Shown here: one piece after another, positions 1 to 5,095 of the stretch | How the letters are laid out: each line of letters begins with the position of its first letter | Numbering within the stretch: the first letter of the stretch is position 1 | Position numbers and translations under genes: made by a program | Assembly: GCA_003695215.1 (NCBI GenBank) | Contig: RFIM01000124.1 | Location: 1 to 5,590 of the forward strand | Direction: 5' to 3' | Origin: Chloroflexota bacterium | GTDB taxonomy: Bacteria > Chloroflexota > Anaerolineae > Aggregatilineales > UBA2796 | Length of the DNA stretch: 5,590 bases | The notes under the pieces: model-generated | What the model saw: only the letters and a program-made list of their open reading frames with translations | The model's database searches: none | What the model was told of the DNA's origin: nothing

Positions 1-1
1 C

Positions 2-352
2 TGGTTGGAGAACTTGCCGTCGGCTGAGCTACCTGCCTTCTACAACGGCGCAGCAGTCTTGGTGCAGCCATCATTCTATGAAGGCTTCGGCTTTCCGCCG
101 TTAGAAGCTATGGCATGCGGCACGCCGACAGTGGTTTCACGGCGTGGCGCGCTGCCTGAGGTCGTTGGCGAGGCAGGTTTGCTCGTCGAGCCTGAGCAGC
201 CCGAAGAGATCGCTGCGGCGCTGGCGCGCGCACTAACTGACTCGGAATTCCGCGCCCGTAGCCGCGCTGCAGGCCTAGAGCGCGCTCGGCACTTCACCTG
301 GCAGAAAACGGCGCACATCGTGCTGCAGGTTTATCAGCGCGTGCTTGGATGA
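2..352 (+). CDS. Glycosyltransferase family 4, C-terminal part (5' end outside window)
   Basis: This is the last 116 residues of a GT4 (GT-B fold) glycosyltransferase, which transfers a sugar from an activated donor to a growing glycan at the cytoplasmic face of the membrane. The reading frame is open to the left edge, so the gene begins upstream; the TTG at position 5 is not taken as a start because the family always has an N-terminal Rossmann domain. The visible part holds the end of the donor-binding domain. An LPSAELPAFYNGA helix is followed by the E-x7-E nucleotide-sugar signature (nt 80-106, EGFGFPPLE), then AMACGTPTV, the LPEVVGEAGLLVEP loop and a closing helix ending at the stop, 350-352. 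All expected C-terminal GT4 elements are present. It lies 29 nt before the next GT4 gene on the same strand, with no terminator seen, so the two are probably co-transcribed. Family assignment is secure; sugar and acceptor are unknown. Confidence 0.93.
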   Translation, partial: WLENLPSAELPAFYNGAAVLVQPSFYEGFGFPPLEAMACGTPTVVSRRGALPEVVGEAGLLVEPEQPEEIAAALARALTDSEFRARSRAAGLERARHFTWQKTAHIVLQVYQRVLG

Positions 353-381
353 GCTTCAAAGATGAAACTGAGTGAGCGTTC

Positions 382-1617
382 ATGCGCATTCTCTTCCTAA
401 CTTCTCAAGTGCCTTATCCGCCCTACAGTGGCGGCGCTTTGCGCGTCTATGGCTTGCTCAATGGTTTGCACAAGGCAGGGTATCAACTCGACCTGCTGAC
501 CTTCAGCGAGCCGAATGCGCCGCCGCTTGAGCAAACGCCGCTTGCAGCGCTCTGCAACTGCCTGTGCAGCGTGCCTTATGTGCCGCGCAGCGCACGTCAG
601 CGCCTGCGCGACCTGTTGCTGACGCCACACGCTGATCTCGCGCGCCGCTTCGACTCGCCTGCTTTTGCCACAGCGCTGCGCGAGCAGCTCGGCGCTGTGC
701 GCTACGATGTCATCCATATTCAAAGCCTTGAGATGGCAACCTACCTGCCTATCCTGCGCGCCGCGGCGCCGCAAACGCGCCTGATCTACGATGCCTACAA
801 CGCCGAATACGCCCTGCAGCGCTCGATCTACAGCGTCGATCGACGTCAGCTTTCGCGCCTGCCGCAAGCGCTCTACTCGTTCATCCAATGGCGGCGCTTG
901 CTGCGTTTTGAACGCGCTGTATGCCGTGAAGTCGACACAGTCATCGCCGTCAGTGAAGCGGATGCAGCAGCGCTGCGCAAGCTCGTGCCTGAGAAGCCTA
1001 TTGAAGTCGTGCCGAATGGCATTTTCACAGCCGATTACGCACAACCGAGCGCTCAGCTCAACCTTGGCGATGCAGCGCTGCTCTTCACAGGCACTATGAA
1101 TTACCGCCCGAATGTGGACGCAGTGCTATGGTTCGTGGATCATGTGCTGGATCGGGTGCGTCAGGCTGTGCCAACAGTGCGCTTGTTCATTGTCGGCAAC
1201 AAGCCGCATGCGCGCCTTGAGACGATCCGTCAGCGCCCAGATGTGGAGATCACAGGCTTTGTGCAAGATGTGGCGCCATTCTTGCACGCAGCGACGATCT
1301 ACATTGCGCCACTGCGCATGGGCAGTGGCACACGCCTGAAACTATTGCAAGCAATGGCAGTCGGTTGCCCTATCGTCTCGACCAGCATTGGCGCGCAGGG
1401 CTTGGCGCTACAAAATGGGCGCGAGGCGATCATTGCCGATGATGCGCTCTCGTTCGCACAAGCAATCATTGGCTTGCTGAAAGATCCAGCGCGGCGCGCC
1501 GCGCTTGGCGCTGCAGCACGCCAATTGGCGCAAGCGCGCTATGACTGGTCTGCCATTCTGCCTTGCCTGCTCAGAGTTTATGAAAGACTTGGCTTTGAAC
1601 GCATCTCAACTGGCTGA
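382..1617 (+). CDS. Glycosyltransferase family 4 (GT-B fold)
   Basis: A complete 411-residue GT4 glycosyltransferase, normal length for the family. The N-terminal acceptor domain opens with MRILFLTSQVPYPPYSGGALR, the glycine-rich first loop (G17-G18) typical of the group often labelled PEP-CTERM/EpsH-associated sugar transferases. DVIHIQSLE follows near residues 109-117, then a hinge with VIAVSEAD (187-194) and VVPNGI (209-214). The donor domain has FTGTMNYRPNVDA from residue 235, an IVGNKP strand near 268 and GSGTRLKLLQAMAVG at 314-328. In that last motif the residues matching the two glutamates of the classical E-x7-E signature are Ser315 and Gln323. The GSGTRLK subfamily normally lacks the first glutamate, but the second is usually Glu, so Gln is a mild oddity. 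The ATG at 382 is the natural start because the first beta strand begins there; a weak GAGTGAG lies 5 nt upstream. It sits between two other glycosyltransferase genes. Substrates are unknown. Confidence 0.93.
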   Translation: MRILFLTSQVPYPPYSGGALRVYGLLNGLHKAGYQLDLLTFSEPNAPPLEQTPLAALCNCLCSVPYVPRSARQRLRDLLLTPHADLARRFDSPAFATALREQLGAVRYDVIHIQSLEMATYLPILRAAAPQTRLIYDAYNAEYALQRSIYSVDRRQLSRLPQALYSFIQWRRLLRFERAVCREVDTVIAVSEADAAALRKLVPEKPIEVVPNGIFTADYAQPSAQLNLGDAALLFTGTMNYRPNVDAVLWFVDHVLDRVRQAVPTVRLFIVGNKPHARLETIRQRPDVEITGFVQDVAPFLHAATIYIAPLRMGSGTRLKLLQAMAVGCPIVSTSIGAQGLALQNGREAIIADDALSFAQAIIGLLKDPARRAALGAAARQLAQARYDWSAILPCLLRVYERLGFERISTG

Positions 1618-2791
1618 GCTGGCAGCGCGCAATCGTGCCTTGGCTGCCAAACGGCATGCGCCGCGCCGATCCGAGCGGATTCGGGACGCGCTGCTGCGCG
1701 GGATAGCTAAAGTGCCAACTTGGCAGGCGCGCCGCGCCGATCCAAATACGTTCTTGCTCATTCGCCCTGATCATATTGGCGATGCTGTGCTGAGCATGCC
1801 TGCCATTCGCGCTTTGCGCGCAGCACAGCCGCAGGCGCGCCTGATCGTCCTGTGCGGCGCCTGGTCGGCTGAGGTTTTTGCTGCTTACCCTGAGGTCGAT
1901 CAGGTAGTTACTTTGCCTTTTCCAGGTTTTGGGCGCAGCAGGCGGCGCGGCGCGCTATGGCGTCCGTACTGGCAAGCGTGGCGTGCAGCACGCCAAGTGC
2001 GGCATATCGAGGCAGGGATTGCGCTCATTTTGCGCCCTGATCATTGGTGGGGCGCGCTGCTGGCAAAATGGGCAGGCATTCCAAAGCGCGTCGGCTACGA
2101 TCTGCCCAATGTAGCGCCATTTCTGACGCACACCGTGCCTTACCGTGAGGCGCATTGTGCCTTGGAGAATGCCGCGCTGATCGCCGAATGGACAGGCGGG
2201 CAAGTGCCGCAGGATTTAAGTGCGCCGTTTCCGTTCACTGAGGAAGATACAGCCTATGTGCGCAGCCTGCTGGGCGAAGACGCAAAGCGCTACGCCGTCA
2301 TTCATGTGGGCGCGGGAAGTGCCTACAAGACGTGGACAGCCGAGAATTGGGCTTACGTGGCCGATCAATTGGTCGAAAAGCTCGGCGTCGCCATTGCCTT
2401 GACGGGCAGTGAGCGCGAACATGCCGCAGCAGCAGCGATCAGCGCACACATACGGCGCACTGCGGCGTACTCGCTGCTCGGCGAGACGAATCTGAGCCAA
2501 TTGGCAGCGCTCTACGCAGGCGCAGTCGTCGTCTTGGGCGCGGACACTGGCCCGCTGCATATTGCGGTCTCAGTTGGCGCGCCGAGCGTGCATTTGTTCG
2601 GGCCGTCTGATCCGATGCGCTTCGGGCCGTGGGGCAATTCGGCGCGGCACGCTGTGCTTGCCGCTGAGATCGCTTGCCGTCCCTGCCGCATCCTGGACTG
2701 GGCAGGCGATGATGCGGCCAATCATCCGTGCTTGAGCCTGATTCGCCGCGAGGCCGTTCTCTCAGCCGCTCTGCGCGTAGCGCGCCGCTAA
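1580..2791 (+). CDS. Glycosyltransferase family 9 (heptosyltransferase-like)
   Basis: A 403-residue GT9 enzyme related to the ADP-heptose:LPS heptosyltransferases WaaC/WaaF. From ATG 1580, the first ~55 residues are a basic, helix-prone extension. The N-terminal Rossmann motif follows, FLLIRPDHIGDAVLSMPA (58-75), with the conserved Asp68 of the GD pair. A second RPDH segment (RPDHWWGALLAKWAGIP) lies in the same domain. The C-terminal domain has HVGAGSAYKTW (242-252), with the conserved Lys250, then LTGSERE (about 274-280) and GADTGPLHIA (320-329), with the DTG-xxH donor-binding signature, followed by LFGPSDP. It ends with C366-x2-C369-x14-C384, a cysteine pattern found in many GT9 proteins. 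The frame is open further up (TTG 1505), but ATG 1580 gives less overlap and still overlaps the GT4 gene by 38 nt. No good ribosome site is visible, so translation may be coupled. The specific sugar is not predictable; heptose is only the family default. Confidence 0.9.
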   Translation: MKDLALNASQLAELAARNRALAAKRHAPRRSERIRDALLRGIAKVPTWQARRADPNTFLLIRPDHIGDAVLSMPAIRALRAAQPQARLIVLCGAWSAEVFAAYPEVDQVVTLPFPGFGRSRRRGALWRPYWQAWRAARQVRHIEAGIALILRPDHWWGALLAKWAGIPKRVGYDLPNVAPFLTHTVPYREAHCALENAALIAEWTGGQVPQDLSAPFPFTEEDTAYVRSLLGEDAKRYAVIHVGAGSAYKTWTAENWAYVADQLVEKLGVAIALTGSEREHAAAAAISAHIRRTAAYSLLGETNLSQLAALYAGAVVVLGADTGPLHIAVSVGAPSVHLFGPSDPMRFGPWGNSARHAVLAAEIACRPCRILDWAGDDAANHPCLSLIRREAVLSAALRVARR

Positions 2792-3294
2792 GGATTGATG
2801 ACTGTCAGGCGCCGTGAGCTGATGGCCACTGGCTCCTGACCGCTGTAGGTGCGCGTGACTTCGACAATGTAGCGCCCAAGCGCCCAATCCGTCTCTTGGT
2901 CGCCTTGGGCGCGCACGCCATAGCGCAAAGGCAAGGCCTGGCTGCCACTGCAGCCTAGCGGATTGTTGCAAGTGATGCTCAGACTCTCTTCAGCGACAGT
3001 CTCGCCTTGTTCGGTGCGCACGCGCGCACGCACTACTGTAGTCGGGAAGCGCGGGCCGATCTGGTAAGACCAGGCGACGGTCACAGTCAGGTCGCCATCA
3101 GGCGCGAGGATCAGCACAGGATCGTCTGTGCTGCTCTCAGGCGCGGCTTGTGCTTCAGCCTGAGCGAGCGCTGCGCTATGGGCTGTGAAGGTCACGTCGA
3201 TATGACGCTGGCGCAGCACGGTCAGCGTCACTTCAATGGAGAGGATTGCTACAATGAGCAGGGCAATGGGCAGCCCTAGCCGTTTGACGATCAT
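2788..3294 (-). CDS. Membrane-anchored protein of unknown function
   Basis: I do not recognise this 168-residue protein. Residues 1-6 are short and basic (MIVKRL), followed by a hydrophobic stretch at about 7-26 that should be a single transmembrane anchor or uncleaved signal, with no lipobox cysteine. Residues 27-55 are an Ala/Gln/Glu-rich linker. From about 58 to 168 the sequence alternates in beta-strand fashion (LTVTVAWSYQIG, TTVVRARVRTEQG, WALGRYIVEVTRTYSG, SSRRLTVINP), suggesting one Ig-like or similar beta-sandwich domain outside the cytoplasm. Its only two cysteines, C109 and C115, are close together and could form a disulfide. ATG 3294 has an AGGTAG ribosome site 9 nt upstream. It lies 72 nt downstream of the acetyltransferase on the same strand and may be read through from it. 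A weak promoter (GTGCCA, 17 nt, TAAAAT at 3341-3336) is also possible. The stop overlaps the GT9 stop by 4 nt. The gene call is likely real; the fold is inference. Confidence 0.75.
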   Translation of the reverse strand: MIVKRLGLPIALLIVAILSIEVTLTVLRQRHIDVTFTAHSAALAQAEAQAAPESSTDDPVLILAPDGDLTVTVAWSYQIGPRFPTTVVRARVRTEQGETVAEESLSITCNNPLGCSGSQALPLRYGVRAQGDQETDWALGRYIVEVTRTYSGQEPVAISSRRLTVINP

Positions 3295-3303
3295 GATCAG
3301 CTA

Positions 3304-3309
3304 CTACCT
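3304..3309 (-). promoter_or_regulatory. Ribosome binding site of the anchored unknown protein
   Basis: On the minus strand this reads AGGTAG, 9 nt before ATG 3294. It supports that start codon and therefore the presence of the N-terminal membrane anchor. Confidence 0.5.
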
Positions 3310-3361
3310 ATCTGGAATTCCCAAGCCTTGTGGCAATTTTAGCCTAAAAGCATGCTGATGG

Positions 3362-3375
3362 CACTTCTAGAAGTG
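3362..3375. repeat. 14-bp perfect palindrome across the acetyltransferase stop codon
   Basis: CACTTCTAGAAGTG reads the same on both strands and has the TAG stop of the acetyltransferase at its centre. In RNA it could form at most a 5-bp stem with a CUAG loop. No U-run follows, so it is too weak to call a terminator. The sequence is certain; a role is not shown. Confidence 0.4.
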
Positions 3376-4149
3376 ATCTTTAATCGGCACGTAAGCCAGC
3401 TGATAGCCATCGGCCTGATAGCCGAGTCGGCGGTAGAGCGGCGCGCCCATGCTGGAAGCCGCCAGAGCTGTGCCGCTATAGCCTTCGGCGCGTGCGCACT
3501 CGTGCAAGGCTTGCATCATTGCAGAGGCCACGCCACGTCGCCGTGCAAAGGGCAGAGTTGTGACGTTGTAAACGCCGGCTACACCGCCACAAAGTGTCAC
3601 GCTGCCTGCACCGCATGGGCGGTTATCCAGCCGGGCGACTACATGCCGAGCTTCGGGCAGGCACAGCAGCACATCCAAGAATTCCTCAGCCGAGTCGCCG
3701 ACCAAGTCGAAGCCTTCCATCACCAGCCGTTTGTAGAGCGCTTGATCGGCGAGCGTCTCCACAAAGTGGACGTGAACTTGAGGTTGGATATCAGGCAGGT
3801 TGAGTTCATCTTCGCAGAGCATGAGCGGATCGCATAACAGCTCGGTGAAATGCTCAGACCAGAGGAATTCGGCCTGCAGCGGACGTGCGCTCGGCGCACA
3901 AACTTGGATCGAGTATGGCTCGCCGAGGGCTTCGAAAGGCGCGATGTAGCTGTGCAGGCTAGTGAGGCTCAGGTCTTCGATCCGTTCTAACACAGCGCCG
4001 TTGAAGATAGCCAGCTGCCAGCCTGTGCGCACCATCAACGCGCCGTTTTTGCGCCATGTGTAGGCATCAGGCAAGTGGCGCACCAAGCTTTCCAGCAAAC
4101 CGATCCAGTTGCGGTGGAAAGCCATTGTGGGCGCATGAACGACAGTCAT
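3367..4149 (-). CDS. GNAT family N-acetyltransferase
   Basis: A 260-residue acyltransferase expected to move an acetyl group from acetyl-CoA to an amine. The catalytic GNAT domain is in the C-terminal half, about residues 123-258. It has beta strand GVYNVTTLP (192-200) and then the acetyl-CoA pyrophosphate loop RRRGVA (203-208, the Q/R-x-x-G-x-G/A motif A). The long helix SAMMQALHECARAEGY follows, then TALAASSMGAPLYRRLGYQ (227-245), the motif B region with Tyr239. Residues 1-120 (with WRKNGALMVRTG and FNGAVL) resemble the degenerate first GNAT-like domain seen in a widespread family of long acetyltransferases that often have actinobacterial and chloroflexal members; I base that on recall. ATG 4149 has an AAGGA ribosome site 11 nt upstream and a good promoter at 4210-4181. 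A later Met (residue 9, nt 4125) is possible but has no such support. Substrate unknown. Confidence 0.9.
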   Translation of the reverse strand: MTVVHAPTMAFHRNWIGLLESLVRHLPDAYTWRKNGALMVRTGWQLAIFNGAVLERIEDLSLTSLHSYIAPFEALGEPYSIQVCAPSARPLQAEFLWSEHFTELLCDPLMLCEDELNLPDIQPQVHVHFVETLADQALYKRLVMEGFDLVGDSAEEFLDVLLCLPEARHVVARLDNRPCGAGSVTLCGGVAGVYNVTTLPFARRRGVASAMMQALHECARAEGYSGTALAASSMGAPLYRRLGYQADGYQLAYVPIKDHF

Positions 4150-4160
4150 GGCGTGGAATG

Positions 4161-4165
4161 TCCTT
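4161..4165 (-). promoter_or_regulatory. Ribosome binding site of the acetyltransferase gene
   Basis: Read on the minus strand this is AAGGA (within GAAGGA), 11 nt before ATG 4149. The spacing is slightly long but workable, and it supports the 4149 start over the internal Met at 4125. Confidence 0.6.
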
Positions 4166-4180
4166 CGCTTGTCTTGCCTA

Positions 4181-4210
4181 ACTATATAGCAAGGTCAAGG
4201 CTTGAGTCAA
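4181..4210 (-). promoter_or_regulatory. Sigma-A-type promoter of the acetyltransferase gene
   Basis: On the minus strand, TTGACT (4210-4205, 5 of 6 to the -35 consensus) is followed after 18 nt by TATAGT (4186-4181, 5 of 6 to the -10 consensus). A start of transcription near 4174 would leave a leader of about 25 nt that contains the AAGGA ribosome site and leads directly to ATG 4149. The parts fit each other well. The -35 box sits inside a palindrome, suggesting control by a DNA-binding protein. Confidence 0.65.
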
Positions 4211-4212
4211 GC
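4200..4212. repeat. 13-bp palindrome over the -35 box (possible operator)
   Basis: GCTTGAGTCAAGC has perfect 6-bp arms around one central base. It covers the -35 hexamer of the acetyltransferase promoter. It is flanked by outward copies of TATAGC (4185-4190) and GCTATA (4211-4216), themselves an inverted pair 20 nt apart. A repressor site is a reasonable guess, but no particular regulator family is recognised. Confidence 0.4.
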
Positions 4213-4233
4213 TATAGCGGAAATCAGCGCAGC

Positions 4234-4279
4234 ATGCTAGAGTCGCGCAGGTCAGGTTGTGCATCTGCGCGACAAGCAT
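4234..4279. repeat. Strong inverted repeat / hairpin upstream of the TauE-family gene
   Basis: GTCGCGCAG (4242-4250) and CTGCGCGAC (4265-4273) are perfect 9-bp inverted copies around a 14-nt centre. As RNA on the plus strand the stem can grow inward by one G-U and one U-A pair, leaving a 10-nt loop. It can also grow outward, past a 3-by-1 internal loop, by five more pairs (ATGCT 4234-4238 with AGCAT 4275-4279). It ends 27 nt before ATG 4307. No T-run follows on either strand, so it is not a usual terminator. It may be an operator or a leader structure of the permease gene. The repeat is certain; its function is unknown. Confidence 0.55.
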
Positions 4280-4306
4280 CAGACAGAAAGTCGTCCTTAA
4301 AATCAC

Positions 4307-5080
4307 ATGGAATCGCTCTTGCTTTTTGCAGCAGCCTTTCTCGGCGGCGCGCTGAACTCGGTTGCCGGCGGCGGTAGCTTCATCTCGTTCCCTGCGCTGG
4401 TGAGCGTCGGCGTGCCGTCTATCAACGCCAATGCCACGAACACAACAGCGCTATGGCCTGGCTCGATTGCCAGCGTTGGCGCTTATCGAGCCGAGCTTGC
4501 GCGCCAAGATCGGCGCTTGGTCATCTTCCTCTCGCTGACCAGCTTGCTAGGCGGCCTCTCAGGCGCAGAAATTCTGTTGCGCACGCCGCAGGCAACTTTT
4601 GATCGGCTGCTGCCGTGGCTGATGCTTTTCGCCGTCAGCATTTTTGCGGTTGGCGGCGAGGTGACGCGCGCGCTGCGGGCGCGCTTCAGCGAGCGGCTGG
4701 CTGCAGGTGGCATCTTTGTGGCGCTGGTCGTAGCAGTGCTGCAGTTCTTGATCGCCGTCTACGGCGGCTTTTTCGGCGGCGGCATCGGCATTTTGATGTT
4801 GGCGGCGCTGGCGCTGGCAGGCATGACCAACATCCATACCATGAACGGCTTGAAGGTGCTGTTAGCGACTTTGATCAATGGCGTGGCAGTAGTCCGTTTT
4901 GTGATCGCAGGGACGATCTTCTGGCAGTACGCTGTGATCATGATCATCGGCGCGATTCTAGGCGGCTATGGCGGCGCTGCTTACGCGCAGCGTCTCGATC
5001 CGAAGATCGTGCGCCGCTTCGTGATCCTCGTCGGCGTCGTCATGACGATCTACTTTTTCATCCGCGAGTACGCGCCTTGA
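4307..5080 (+). CDS. TauE/SafE family membrane permease (sulfite exporter-like)
   Basis: A 257-residue integral membrane protein of the TauE/SafE (DUF81, UPF0721) family, whose studied members move sulfite, sulfoacetate or other small organic anions across the inner membrane. It shows the family's duplicated architecture. The first half starts with GGALNSVAGGGSFISFPAL (13-31) and ANATNTTALWPGS (41-53). The second half repeats this as YGGFFGGGIGILML (152-165) and MNGLKVLLATLIN (179-191). Hydrophobic segments lie at about 3-24, 71-90, 102-116, 134-151, 157-172, 184-203, 208-225 and 237-252. Length is typical. The start is well fixed: an in-frame stop at 4298-4300 precedes ATG 4307. There is no recognisable ribosome site, and no convincing plus-strand promoter was found in the 157-nt gap. 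The gene is divergent from the acetyltransferase and converges on topA. The transported substrate cannot be inferred, since no sulfur-metabolism gene is nearby. Confidence 0.92.
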   Translation: MESLLLFAAAFLGGALNSVAGGGSFISFPALVSVGVPSINANATNTTALWPGSIASVGAYRAELARQDRRLVIFLSLTSLLGGLSGAEILLRTPQATFDRLLPWLMLFAVSIFAVGGEVTRALRARFSERLAAGGIFVALVVAVLQFLIAVYGGFFGGGIGILMLAALALAGMTNIHTMNGLKVLLATLINGVAVVRFVIAGTIFWQYAVIMIIGAILGGYGGAAYAQRLDPKIVRRFVILVGVVMTIYFFIREYAP

Positions 5081-5095
5081 TGCCGCGTCGCTCGG

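Noticed and set aside
362..381. ATG at 362 as a start upstream of the second GT4 gene
   Set aside because: It is in a different frame from the GT4 gene and gives no family-like sequence.
397..1044. Long minus-strand open frame (215 codons) opposite the GT4 gene
   Set aside because: It is antisense to a clear glycosyltransferase, its product is Arg/Ala/Gln-rich with no motif, and such frames are common in GC-rich DNA.
1505..1579. Upstream TTG start for the GT9 gene
   Set aside because: It would extend the overlap with the GT4 gene to 113 nt and add 25 residues that are just the shifted-frame reading of the GT4 C-terminus.
1760..2045. Repeated CGCCCTGATCAT within the GT9 gene (near 1763 and 2034)
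   Set aside because: Both encode RPDH in normal positions of the GT9 N-terminal domain; there is no wider DNA duplication.
3308..3336. TTGCCA (3336-3331) as a -35 box for the anchored protein
   Set aside because: The matching -10 position would fall on AGATAG, overlapping the ribosome site, so the transcript would start too late to carry it.
3352..3837. Plus-strand open frame (161 codons) opposite the acetyltransferase
   Set aside because: The opposite strand encodes a GNAT domain with all motifs plus a promoter and ribosome site; this product has no recognisable pattern.
3349..4238. The 8-bp palindrome AGCATGCT occurring at 3349-3356 and 4231-4238
   Set aside because: Two short copies near gene starts are within what chance allows; no longer shared context beyond one flanking base.
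4298..4303. TAAAAT as a -10 box for the permease gene
   Set aside because: It ends only 3 nt before the ATG and has no -35 match 16-18 nt upstream (AGCATC at 17), so transcription would start inside the gene.
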